A stretch of DNA of 64,000 nucleotides from CAVXJN01 sp963773585 (GTDB lineage: Bacteria; Pseudomonadota; Gammaproteobacteria; JASBUN01), in contig CAVZBR010000004.1 of NCBI GenBank assembly GCA_963773585.1, positions 868,001 to 932,000 on the forward strand. Direction: 5' to 3'. Within the stretch, counting starts at the first letter, position 1. Each line of letters begins with the position of its first letter. The position numbers and the translations under genes are program-made. A model generated the notes under the pieces. The model saw only the letters and a program-made list of their open reading frames with translations, was not told the DNA's origin and made no database searches. Of this stretch, positions 46,496 through 56,429 are shown one piece after another.

Positions 46496-46951
46496 CTATT
46501 CGATGACGAACAGCGGCTGACCGTATTCCACGGGTTGACCGTTTTCAACCAGGATCGCGACCACGGCACCGGCCTTGTCGGCTTCGATCTGATTGAACAT
46601 CTTCATCGCTTCGATGATGCAGAGGGTGTCTCCGATATTGACCCGTTGGCCCACTTCCACGAACGACGGGCTGCCCGGAGAGGGTGAGCGGTAAAAGGTC
46701 CCGACCATCGGCGACAAAACCTTGTGACCGTCGATTTCCTCGCTCGCCGGTTCGGGCGTTGCCGCGACACTCGATGGCGCGGGCGCCGCCACGGGCGCGG
46801 GCGCCGCGCCCGGGTAGGCCGCGTGCATGACCGGCATGCCTTGCGGGTAGCGGCTGATGCGCACCGCTTCTTCGCCTTCGTGGATCTCGATCTCGGCGAT
46901 GCCCGATTCTTCGAGCAGTTCAATCAGTTTCTTGACCTTGCGAATATCCAT
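46496..46951 (-). CDS. accB: Biotin carboxyl carrier protein AccB
   Basis: The 151-residue carrier has an Ala/Pro-rich linker (about 48-70) and the biotinylation motif EAMKMFNQ with Lys117. Starts MDIRKVKKLIELLEESGI. Second gene of the aroQ-accB-accC group. Confidence 0.97.
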   Translation of the reverse strand: MDIRKVKKLIELLEESGIAEIEIHEGEEAVRISRYPQGMPVMHAAYPGAAPAPVAAPAPSSVAATPEPASEEIDGHKVLSPMVGTFYRSPSPGSPSFVEVGQRVNIGDTLCIIEAMKMFNQIEADKAGAVVAILVENGQPVEYGQPLFVIE

Positions 46952-46991
46952 TGCGCTGTTCCTTGATGGCCGAACTCGGTTCGGTCCGTTG

Positions 46992-47438
46992 TTATACCGA
47001 TTCGGCCAAATGCCGGATCGCGGCCTGCAGCGCCAGTTCGTAACCTTGTGCGCCCAGACCGCTGATTACGCCGATGCTGATGTCGGAGAAGTAGGACCGT
47101 TGACGAAATTCTTCGCGCCGGAAGACATTGGACAAATGCACTTCGATGCAGGGAATGTCCACGCCCAAAATGGCATCACGCAGGGCGACGCTGGTGTGGG
47201 TAAACGCGGCCGGATTGATAATGATGAACGCGACGTTGGCCTCGCGGGCGCGATGCACTCGATCCACCAGTTCATGCTCGGCGTTGCTTTGCTGGGTTTC
47301 GAGTTCGTGGCCGGCGGCGCTGGCTTGCTGCTTCAGGCGCTGATCGATGTCGGCGAGCGTGACGTGGCCGTAGACCTGCGGCTCACGATTGCCGAGCAGG
47401 TTCAGGTTCGGACCGTTCAGTACCAGAATGCGCGCCAT
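46992..47438 (-). CDS. aroQ: Type II 3-dehydroquinate dehydratase AroQ
   Basis: Third step of the shikimate pathway. The 148-residue product starts MARILVLNGPNLNLLGNREP and has the catalytic Tyr in PQVYGHVTL, NPAAFTHTSVALRDA and the His in EVHLSN. The aroQ-accB-accC order matches many gammaproteobacteria. Confidence 0.96.
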   Translation of the reverse strand: MARILVLNGPNLNLLGNREPQVYGHVTLADIDQRLKQQASAAGHELETQQSNAEHELVDRVHRAREANVAFIIINPAAFTHTSVALRDAILGVDIPCIEVHLSNVFRREEFRQRSYFSDISIGVISGLGAQGYELALQAAIRHLAESV

Positions 47439-47658
47439 GAGCCGGTGGAGCCCTGAGTGGTTCGAGGTCGCTTCTAAAATGCAACCTTCGTAGCGAATTT
47501 TCGGAAATTCGGCACGTGATGGGTCCAAGAATCAAACCAAATTGGACCGCCGGCCGACGCGCGCAAGTGTGCGACAATTTCCGTGGAATGTCCACCGCGG
47601 CCGCGATTTGTCAGCCCGTTCGCGACCGTTCGGCGCAATTGCTCCAGAATTTGGGCGT

Positions 47659-48225
47659 TCAGCGGCTTAGCAGCGGCTTCAGCAGCGATTCCGCGGCGGC
47701 CGTGGTGAGTTCGCCCCGGTGCACTTCGCGGATGGTGCCGTCGCGGGCGATGATCACGCTGTAGGGCAACTGGCCGTAGACGTTACCGTAGGACTTCGAC
47801 ACGGCCAGGGCGTCGCTTTCGCCCACCAGCACCGGATAGTTCATCTCCGCGGTATCGCGAAATTCCTCCACCAAGTGGGGTTGGTCGATGGCGACTCCGA
47901 CCACCTGCAGTCCTTGTCTGCCGAACTTGTTCTGCAACTCGATCAGCGCCGGAATTTCGCGCCGACAGGGCGGACACCACGTCGCCCAGAAGTTGAGCAG
48001 CACCACATGGTTGTCCCATTGCGCAACGTCTTGTTGTTTGCCGTTGAGATCCCGCAGTGAAAACGCCGGGCGGGCACGGCCCTTTATTGTGGCGGCCTCC
48101 GGGGTGGCCGCCGCGTCCGGTGGTAGCGGCGCGGGTGAGCGAGTGGCATGTTGCAGCCAAAACCCGCCGGCAAGCCCGGCGATCCCCACCGCAACTGCGG
48201 CAACGATGGTCGCGGACCGGCGCAC
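47659..48225 (-). CDS. TlpA-like thioredoxin, membrane-anchored
   Basis: The 188-residue product begins with GTG at 48225, has an N-terminal hydrophobic anchor (about 6-24) and a TlpA/ResA thioredoxin core with FWATWCPPCRREIPAL (C84, C87). The dsbD stop overlaps its start by one base, so it is coupled to DsbD and is a probable recipient of DsbD electrons. No clear promoter was read in the 220 bp between it and aroQ. Confidence 0.88.
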   Translation of the reverse strand: MRRSATIVAAVAVGIAGLAGGFWLQHATRSPAPLPPDAAATPEAATIKGRARPAFSLRDLNGKQQDVAQWDNHVVLLNFWATWCPPCRREIPALIELQNKFGRQGLQVVGVAIDQPHLVEEFRDTAEMNYPVLVGESDALAVSKSYGNVYGQLPYSVIIARDGTIREVHRGELTTAAAESLLKPLLSR

Positions 48226-50561
48226 TAGGAACCCTTCACGACGCGCTGCAGGTGACCGAGGAACTCGTCGGCGGGTTTGTAACCATAGAAGTTCATGGAC
48301 TTCATCGGTTGTCCCGCTGCGTCGAAGAACAGTAGCGCCGGCGGCCCGAACACATTGAGCCGTTGCTTGACCGCCCGATCGGTTTCGTCGTTATCGGTGA
48401 CGTCCACCTGCAACGCGGTGAAATGCTGTTCCATGTATTGCCGCACGTTGGGATTGGTGAAAGTGCCTTTCTCCATGCGCTGGCACTCGGTGCACCAATC
48501 GGCGTAAAAATCCACCATGACCGGTTTCCCGGCCGCCTTTGCCTGGGCGAGTGCCTGATCCAGCTGGGCGACCGTTTCGACTCGACGAAACAACTCGCCG
48601 TGCGCGGCAGCCGTGGTCTCGGCGCCGGTGGCGGATCGCATGGCGACTGCCTGCGACTCGAATTGGATGGGCCGCAGGATATCGCGGTTACCGGCAAACG
48701 CGCCGAGCAATGCCAGCACGCCCCAGATCACCAGCACGGTGCCGACACCTTTCCACAGCACCAGCCAGCCGTTGGCGGATTCCGATACCGACTGGGTGGC
48801 GCCCATGAACACCCCGGTGACGATCAGCAGCACGGCCCACAGATATAACACCGGCACTTGCGGCAGGATCCCGAGCAGGTACACGGCAACGCCCAGCAGC
48901 AGCACGCCGAACACATGTTTGACGGTGTCCATCCAGGCGCCGGCGCGCGGCATGAGGAATCCGGCGCCGAAGCCGATGGCGATCAGCACCACGCCGGTGC
49001 CCAGCGCCATGAAGAACATGGTCGCGCCGCCCAGCACCGGATCGCCCAGGGAGACCGCCAGCCCGAGCACCGAAATCAGCAGCGGCGATACGCAGGCGCC
49101 GACAATGGCTGCCGACAGCACACCCATGATGAACACGCCGACCACGGTTCCGCCCTGCACTTTCTGGCTGCGCTCCTGGAGCTTGGACTGGATACTGGAC
49201 GGCATCTGGATTTCGTAGAAGCCGAACATCGACAGGGCGAGCAGCACCAATATGGCGGCGAAGGTGCCGATCGCCCACGGGTTCTGAAAGTATGCCTGGA
49301 GCTGGTCGCCGGCCTGGCCGGCGAGAATTCCTGCCGCAGTCCAAGTGACTGCCGTGCCGAGTACATAGACGATCGACAGCACGCCGCCGCGAACGGCGCT
49401 GGTCTGCTCCCCCGCCTGACCGACGATAATCGATGACAGGATCGGGATCATCGGCAGTACACACGGGGTGAAGGTCAGCAAAAAGCCGACGCCAAACGCA
49501 CCCAGCAGGGTCAGGATCACGGTCTTGGCGTCCAGGGCGGGTGGCTTCGCTTTCGATGCCGCCGGCTCGGACCGGGTCGGCGTCGCGGCGGCCTGGTTTC
49601 GGGCCGATCCGGCTGCTGCCGCACCGGGTTCCCCGGTGGAGCCCGACGCTGTGCCGCCGCCCGCGCCGGGCGTATAACGGATCGTGTGCGTCTGGGGCGG
49701 ATAGCACAAACCCTTTTCCGAGCAGCCCTGGTAGGTGACGTCGACGGCCACCGGTTGGGCGGCATTCCCGCTCTCCACCGGCACCGTGGCGCTGAAATCG
49801 TCGTGAAACACCGTCAGGCGTCCGAAGAACTCGTCGTCTTTGATCTGCCCATCCGGCAATTTGGGTGTGCCAAGACTCACGCCCTGGGAGGCGTCCTTGA
49901 GTCTGAATTGGATCTTGTCCTTATAGAGGTAATAGCCGTCGGCAATTTTCCAATGGGCCACCAGATTGCCGTCTTTGGATTCGCTGCTGAGCGCGAAGGC
50001 TTGGTCTGGCGGCAGGAATTCGCTGTCGTTCTGTGCGAGGCCAAGATCGTTGCCGAGCTGCTTGACCTCGTTGACTGCGTCGCCCGCTGCCTTGGCCGCC
50101 GGCGCCGCGCTGGATGGGGCGGGGAGAGATACCTTCACGGTGGTCTGATAGGGCGGATAGCAGATGCCCATGTCCGCGCAGCCTTGGGACTTGGCGGTCA
50201 GACTCAAGGTGTTCGCGCCATCGGAGCCCCGCTCGACGGGGATCTGGATCTGGACCTGATGACGGTGGGTTTCGACTTCGCCGAAGAACTCGTCTGTCTT
50301 CTTTTTCCCCGCCGGAATGTCCGGCTGGCCCAGCGTGATCCCGTCCGTATCGGAAACGAATTGGAATTTATTTTGGTACAGGTAGTAGCCGTCGGCGATG
50401 GTCCATGTGCCGATCACGGTGTTGGCGTCCTTGGCTTGCGCCGAGAATTGGAATGCTTTGTCCGGCGCCAGAGGTTCGTCGGCGAGGCCGTAGTTGGCAG
50501 CCGCAACCACCGCCGGGATTGCCGCCAACGCCAGCAGCCACGCCAATACACGCGTCTTCAT
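48225..50561 (-). CDS. dsbD: Thiol:disulfide interchange protein DsbD with duplicated N-terminal domain
   Basis: DsbD carries electrons from cytoplasmic thioredoxin across the inner membrane. The 778-residue product is about 200 residues longer than E. coli DsbD because the periplasmic alpha domain occurs twice (about 25-145 and 182-298). Both copies keep the cysteine pair, GCADMGICYPP (C128, C134) and GCSEKGLCYPP (C280, C286). An Ala/Gly/Pro-rich linker precedes the eight-helix membrane part with the paired cysteines in TFTPCVLPM and VGACVSPLL. The C-terminal gamma domain has YADWCTECQRM. It is coupled to cutA (ATGA overlap) and the TlpA-like gene. Confidence 0.95.
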   Translation of the reverse strand: MKTRVLAWLLALAAIPAVVAAANYGLADEPLAPDKAFQFSAQAKDANTVIGTWTIADGYYLYQNKFQFVSDTDGITLGQPDIPAGKKKTDEFFGEVETHRHQVQIQIPVERGSDGANTLSLTAKSQGCADMGICYPPYQTTVKVSLPAPSSAAPAAKAAGDAVNEVKQLGNDLGLAQNDSEFLPPDQAFALSSESKDGNLVAHWKIADGYYLYKDKIQFRLKDASQGVSLGTPKLPDGQIKDDEFFGRLTVFHDDFSATVPVESGNAAQPVAVDVTYQGCSEKGLCYPPQTHTIRYTPGAGGGTASGSTGEPGAAAAGSARNQAAATPTRSEPAASKAKPPALDAKTVILTLLGAFGVGFLLTFTPCVLPMIPILSSIIVGQAGEQTSAVRGGVLSIVYVLGTAVTWTAAGILAGQAGDQLQAYFQNPWAIGTFAAILVLLALSMFGFYEIQMPSSIQSKLQERSQKVQGGTVVGVFIMGVLSAAIVGACVSPLLISVLGLAVSLGDPVLGGATMFFMALGTGVVLIAIGFGAGFLMPRAGAWMDTVKHVFGVLLLGVAVYLLGILPQVPVLYLWAVLLIVTGVFMGATQSVSESANGWLVLWKGVGTVLVIWGVLALLGAFAGNRDILRPIQFESQAVAMRSATGAETTAAAHGELFRRVETVAQLDQALAQAKAAGKPVMVDFYADWCTECQRMEKGTFTNPNVRQYMEQHFTALQVDVTDNDETDRAVKQRLNVFGPPALLFFDAAGQPMKSMNFYGYKPADEFLGHLQRVVKGS

Positions 50562-50887
50562 TCGCTCTTTCCTGTCATTTGATCGATCCAACTCAAGTAG
50601 CCGGCCAGGCCGCCCACCACTGGGACCGCCACAATTTCCGGAAGTTCATAAGGGTGCATCTCGACCAGGCGTTGCTGCAGTTTTTGGTAAACGCCGTCCC
50701 TGGTCTTTATAATCAACAACACCTCTGAACCGAACTCGCGTTTACCCTGCCAGCTGTATACCGAGGTCACCTGCGGCAGGATATTGATACAGGCGGCCAG
50801 TTGTTCATCCACCAGCGCCCCTGCGATTTGCTGCGCGACAGCTTGATCCGGTGCCGTCGACAGCACGATAAGGTGTTGTTCTGGCAT
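50558..50887 (-). CDS. cutA: Divalent cation tolerance protein CutA
   Basis: A 109-residue trimeric ferredoxin-like protein starting MPEQHLIVLSTAPDQAVAQQ, with ACINILPQVTSVYSWQGK and VEMHPYELPEIVAVPV, all family hallmarks. Overlaps dsbD in an ATGA, the usual cutA-dsbD pair. Confidence 0.95.
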   Translation of the reverse strand: MPEQHLIVLSTAPDQAVAQQIAGALVDEQLAACINILPQVTSVYSWQGKREFGSEVLLIIKTRDGVYQKLQQRLVEMHPYELPEIVAVPVVGGLAGYLSWIDQMTGKSE

Positions 50888-50983
50888 TGTATTCCTGTCA
50901 ATCCAGGCGAGGGCCACAAGGGTAGCGCGCGCCCATCGCCTTGTCACTGTTGTTTTACACGTCCTCCGGAGTGCAAACCGCAC

Positions 50984-51427
50984 ATGAGCCTGCGAACCTT
51001 GTTACTGTTGCTGTTCGTCGCCTTGCCACTGGCTGAAATTTACGTGCTGGTACAGGTCGGTTCCGCCATCGGCGGCATCGCCACCGTCGCGCTGGTGGTA
51101 TTTTCCGCGGTGCTCGGCAGCCTTCTGGTGCGCCACCAGGGCTTTCGGACCCTGCAGGAAATTCGGCGCAGCCTCGACCGGGGCGAAGCGCCGGCCATAC
51201 CAATGCTCGAAGGCGGGGTGCTGGTGATCGGCGGTATTTTGCTCCTGATTCCAGGGTTTATCACCGATCTGATCGGCGCTCTGCTGCTCATCGCGCCCCT
51301 GCGTCGGGCGATGATCGTGCGCTTCGTGAGCAGGATTGCCACCCCGGCCCGCCCGCCCGGAGGCGGTCCTCCCGACGCCCCGGCTCCGCCGCGGACCATC
51401 GAAGGTGAGTACCGCCGCGAAGATTGA
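50984..51427 (+). CDS. fxsA: FxsA-family membrane protein
   Basis: A 147-residue protein with hydrophobic segments at about 5-50 and 74-100, starting MSLRTLLLLLFVALPLAEIY, typical of FxsA (linked to phage T7 exclusion in E. coli). It lies directly upstream of groES, as in E. coli. Confidence 0.92.
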   Translation: MSLRTLLLLLFVALPLAEIYVLVQVGSAIGGIATVALVVFSAVLGSLLVRHQGFRTLQEIRRSLDRGEAPAIPMLEGGVLVIGGILLLIPGFITDLIGALLLIAPLRRAMIVRFVSRIATPARPPGGGPPDAPAPPRTIEGEYRRED

Positions 51428-51486
51428 GTGCCGGCAAAAAATTTTCGTGCGCCCCCGCCTTGACTCCGCAAGTTTCGCCGTTATTA

Positions 51487-51513
51487 TTAGCACTCATTCT
51501 AGGTGAGTGCTAA
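51487..51513. promoter_or_regulatory. CIRCE operator for HrcA upstream of groESL
   Basis: TTAGCACTC and GAGTGCTAA are separated by nine bases, an exact match to the consensus TTAGCACTC-N9-GAGTGCTAA. The element lies 72 bp upstream of groES. HrcA repression of groESL is therefore expected. Confidence 0.97.
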
Positions 51514-51584
51514 ATCTTGATGCTCCACCAAGAAGAAACAAGCACTTATGATTCATACAGCTTCATCGCAAGGAGAAATGCTCG

Positions 51585-51875
51585 ATGAAAATTCGTCCAC
51601 TCCATGACCGCGTGGTCATCAAACGAATGGAAGAAGAACGTACCACGGCCGGCGGCATTGTCATCCCCGACAGCGCGGCCGAAAAGCCGATTCGCGGCGA
51701 AGTCGTTGCCGTAGGCAAGGGCAAGATCCTCGAAAGCGGCGACGTGCGCCCTTTGGATGTGAAGACCGGCGACAAAGTACTGTTCGGCAAATATGCAGGG
51801 ACCGAGGTCAAGGTCGAAAGCGAAGACCTGCTGGTCATGCGCGAAGAAGACATCATGGGTGTCATCGAGGGCTAA
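51585..51875 (+). CDS. groES: Co-chaperonin GroES
   Basis: A 96-residue co-chaperonin starting MKIRPLHDRVVIKRMEEERT with the mobile loop TTAGGIVIPDSAAEK, and VLFGKYAGTEVKV. It caps GroEL and is followed by groEL 57 bp later. Confidence 0.98.
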   Translation: MKIRPLHDRVVIKRMEEERTTAGGIVIPDSAAEKPIRGEVVAVGKGKILESGDVRPLDVKTGDKVLFGKYAGTEVKVESEDLLVMREEDIMGVIEG

Positions 51876-51932
51876 GGCCCTTTCGACCGTTCACGGAAAT
51901 CAGAGCCAACCGGATTCAAGAGGAACACGGAA

Positions 51933-53579
<1,647 letters not shown>

Positions 53580-53607
53580 GCCCAGGCTGTTTCGAAGCCA
53601 GACTGGA

Positions 53608-53635
53608 CCCCCGCCATTCGTGGCGGGGGTTTTTT
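53608..53635 (+). terminator. Intrinsic terminator of groESL
   Basis: CCCCCGCCA and TGGCGGGGG around TTCG, followed by TTTTTT. Confidence 0.96.
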
Positions 53636-53735
53636 CGTTCCTGGAGGGAATAATCGGGCGCGACTGGCGTCCTTACTCAAATGAACGCAAGCCGCGCCAG
53701 CGGTGCGCACAATAATAATGAAGCGGGAGGAGAAT

Positions 53736-54254
53736 ATGAGATATCGCGTGCTCGGCGCGCAATTGGCGGCCGGTTTGTTGGCAACGGTCGGTCTCGCCGG
53801 CTGCAGCAGCGTGGTCAAGGAACAGCGCACGACCACCATCGACTCCGATCCGCCCGGCGCCACTGTGCTGGCCTCCGGCGTCGAAATTGGCGCCACCCCC
53901 CTCACCGTCCGGCCGGACGAAGTGTTTCCGCCGCACTTCGTCGGTTTCGAATACCGTTCTTCCGGCACACTTACGGTGAAGAAGCCCGGCTGCAAAACTT
54001 TCAGCGAGCAGGTGAACGATGCGGTGCTGTCCCGCGACATTCACGTGAAACTCGATTGCGATCCGAATTATCGTCCCTCTCCCGCAGTACGCGCGCCGGC
54101 GCCGCCTGCTGCGTCGGCCCCGACTTCTCCGGCTGCGAGGCCGGATGCGTCTATTGCAGCCCGGCTGCAGCGCTTGGACGCGCTGCGTAAGCAAGGTCTG
54201 ATCACCGCAGACGAGTACCGGCAGATTCGAAAGAAGATCCTCGACGCGTTGTGA
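53736..54254 (+). CDS. Lipoprotein with PEGA and SHOCT domains
   Basis: The 172-residue product has a lipobox (VGLAGC, acylated Cys at about residue 23), a PEGA-type beta module (IDSDPPGATVLASGVEIGAT) and a Pro/Ala-rich linker. A short C-terminal SHOCT oligomerisation module (RLDALRKQGLITADEYRQIRK) ends it. GGGAGGAG precedes the Met at 53736; upstream Met codons are ignored. Function unknown. It is upstream of the DsrE-like and porin-like genes on the same strand. Confidence 0.85.
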   Translation: MRYRVLGAQLAAGLLATVGLAGCSSVVKEQRTTTIDSDPPGATVLASGVEIGATPLTVRPDEVFPPHFVGFEYRSSGTLTVKKPGCKTFSEQVNDAVLSRDIHVKLDCDPNYRPSPAVRAPAPPAASAPTSPAARPDASIAARLQRLDALRKQGLITADEYRQIRKKILDAL

Positions 54255-54307
54255 AAAAGTTTTCGGTCGCGTGGAATAAAGACGAATCAAGCTGCGTCTT
54301 TAACAGA

Positions 54308-54391
54308 ACGGGCAGGGGAGAGCCCGTCTCGCAGCAATAAAGATAAAACGGAGCGAGCAAGCCCATGGACCGGGCGCTGCGATGCTCCGTT
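54308..54391 (+). other. Structured region in the leader of the DsrE-like gene
   Basis: ACGGGC-AGGGGAGA-GCCCGT (about 54308-54328) is a small hairpin. AACGGAGC (54347-54354) pairs with GCTCCGTT (54384-54391), enclosing an inner GCCC/GGGC pair. These lie between the lipoprotein stop and the start at 54416 and may fold in the 5' leader. Confidence 0.4.
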
Positions 54392-54415
54392 CACGCCACG
54401 TTAGGAGGAGTTATC

Positions 54416-54877
54416 ATGCCGAAGTCTTGCAGGCGTGCTTTGCACGCGCTGTTGCCGCTGCTCGCGTTATTGATCTTGAGCAGCGGAGCAAACGCAACCG
54501 AAATCAAATCCGACAAGCCGTTCGCGGAAGCCAAAGTCGCATTGCAGATCAGCGATGCGGACCCTTCCAAGCAGACACTGGTACTGAACGTCGCCAACAA
54601 TCTGCTCAAGTTCTACGGGCCCGACAAAGTCGACATCGAGATCGTCGCGTTCGGTCCAGGTTTGCGGTTGTTGTTCGACGACAACGTGAACAAGGGCCGC
54701 ATCGCGTCATTGGTGAATCAGGGCGTGCGCTTCTCGGCGTGCAGCAACACCATCCACGCCATGACCAAGATCCTCGACCACGAGCCGGTGCTCAACCCGA
54801 ATGCCACCCGCGTCCCGGCCGGCATTGTGCGGGTCATGGAGCTGACCAGCGGCGGCTACACCTTGGTCAAACCTTAA
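54416..54877 (+). CDS. Exported DsrE-family protein
   Basis: The 153-residue product starts at the ATG at 54416 after TTAGGAGGAG and has a signal peptide ending near SSGANATE. The mature part has the DsrE/DsrF fold (LVLNVANNLLKFYGPDKVDI; FGPGLRLLFDDN) with the conserved Cys in VRFSACSNTIHAM. Cytoplasmic DsrE proteins relay sulfane sulfur; exported relatives are poorly understood. It is 34 bp before a porin-like gene with a similar strong ribosome site, so the two are likely one operon. Confidence 0.85.
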   Translation: MPKSCRRALHALLPLLALLILSSGANATEIKSDKPFAEAKVALQISDADPSKQTLVLNVANNLLKFYGPDKVDIEIVAFGPGLRLLFDDNVNKGRIASLVNQGVRFSACSNTIHAMTKILDHEPVLNPNATRVPAGIVRVMELTSGGYTLVKP

Positions 54878-54911
54878 GCGCATCGAAAATAATAATTTTG
54901 GAGGAGTTACC

Positions 54912-56255
54912 ATGCAGGCTTTCAAAAAAACGCTGCTCGCCACCGCTTGCGTAGGCGCAATCGCCGGCACGGCACAGGTTCAAGCAGCTAACTGGCTGAT
55001 GCTGCAGGGCACCGAGCCCGCGGGAACCGCCGCGCGCGCGAGAGTGTGGGGGTTCATTCAGCCGCAGTGGCAAAAGGATTACAGTGATCCGAATGCTGGT
55101 AATGCCTACATACCGCCGAAATTGATCGGTCCGGACCTCAATTCTCAAAACTCGTTCAACGTGCTGCGCGCCCGCATCGGCGCCCGTGGCGCAGCGCTGC
55201 CCCTGGATCCGAACGTAAACTATTTTCTGCTGCTGGAAATGGGCAACAACGCCATCACGGCGCCGGGCAATGCATTTGCGAAAGTCACCGACGCCAGCGT
55301 TACGTTGAACCATATCAAGGGCGCCCGCATCCGCGCCGGTCTGTTCAAGTATCCGGGTGCAGAGGAAGGCTTGCAGGCCATCCACGTGTTCGACTACATC
55401 AACTTCACCGAAGTGAGCAATCAATTGATGCTCGAGCGCTTCCCGGAGCGTAGCTTCCCCGCGGGCGGCAACGTAGCGCCGCAGACTTTGCCGCCACAGA
55501 CGTCGTTGAATGCATTCACCACCAGCGTCGGCGCGTTCCGCGACACGGGTGTGCAGGTATTCGATACCTTCAACGTCGGCAGCAACTGGGAACTGAGTTA
55601 CGCGGCCATGATCGGCAACGGTAACGGCCTGAATCTGTCGGACAACGACAACAACAAAGACGTTTACTTGTACTTCTCCGCCGAAAAGGCTTACGGCGGC
55701 AAGGGACCACGTCGCCAAGGCATGAAGTTCTTCGGCTGGACCCAGCGGGGCAAGCGCTCTTTCGACGGCAACAACGACGGCACGGTCGAAGAATATGACC
55801 GCAACCGCAGCGGCGTCGGGTTCCAATACCGGAAATTACCGTTCCGCGTCACTGCCGAATACATGCGGGGCGACGGCATGATTTTCCAGGGCCCGGACAA
55901 ACCGACGTTTGCTCTGGTGCCGCCCGCGGTCGGCAATCCGAATCATCCTGGCAGTGGTCTGAATGCGAAGGCGAAAGGCTGGTACGTCGAAGGTGGTTGG
56001 CATATTCCACGCACGCATTTCGAAGTCGATGCTCGCTATGACCAATACAACCGCAACACCGACAGCCAGTTCGAACTCGAGTTCCGAACCTGGACGCTAG
56101 GACTGCAATACCACTTCAACAAGAAGACGCGTATCGCGGTTGACTATGCGATTCGCGACGCGGAGGCCGTGAATTTCCCGTCAGGTGCAGGGCCGAATCA
56201 AAATCTCGACGGTGTCGGCAACCGCCTGGCGGTGCAGCTCACGACGATCTTCTAA
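54912..56255 (+). CDS. Porin-like outer-membrane protein
   Basis: The 447-residue product has a signal peptide ending near AQVQAANW, then many beta strands, and ends in AVQLTTIF with a terminal Phe as in barrel proteins. Segments such as ARVWGFIQPQWQKDY, RARIGARGAALPLDPNVNYF and ARYDQYNRNTDSQFELEFRTWTLGLQYHFNK suggest a phosphate-selective porin O/P-like or related 16-strand barrel. The substrate is unknown. It ends 30 bp before a strong terminator. Confidence 0.82.
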   Translation: MQAFKKTLLATACVGAIAGTAQVQAANWLMLQGTEPAGTAARARVWGFIQPQWQKDYSDPNAGNAYIPPKLIGPDLNSQNSFNVLRARIGARGAALPLDPNVNYFLLLEMGNNAITAPGNAFAKVTDASVTLNHIKGARIRAGLFKYPGAEEGLQAIHVFDYINFTEVSNQLMLERFPERSFPAGGNVAPQTLPPQTSLNAFTTSVGAFRDTGVQVFDTFNVGSNWELSYAAMIGNGNGLNLSDNDNNKDVYLYFSAEKAYGGKGPRRQGMKFFGWTQRGKRSFDGNNDGTVEEYDRNRSGVGFQYRKLPFRVTAEYMRGDGMIFQGPDKPTFALVPPAVGNPNHPGSGLNAKAKGWYVEGGWHIPRTHFEVDARYDQYNRNTDSQFELEFRTWTLGLQYHFNKKTRIAVDYAIRDAEAVNFPSGAGPNQNLDGVGNRLAVQLTTIF

Positions 56256-56284
56256 AAATAACAACAGGCATTACGACGTGCTTG

Positions 56285-56313
56285 AAAGGGCCCCGCATTG
56301 CGGGGCCTTTTTT
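56285..56313 (+). terminator. Intrinsic terminator after the porin-like gene
   Basis: GGCCCCGC and GCGGGGCC around ATT, followed by TTTTTT. Confidence 0.94.
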
Positions 56314-56429
56314 CGGATTGATAAGGCGCATGTCGTGTGGCGGCAGTGCGCGGCGCGCAATTGCGGTGCAGCCGGCGCTGCGGAACGTGGATCGCAACGC
56401 GCTGGTGGCCGCCTGAGGCGGTCAGCGGT

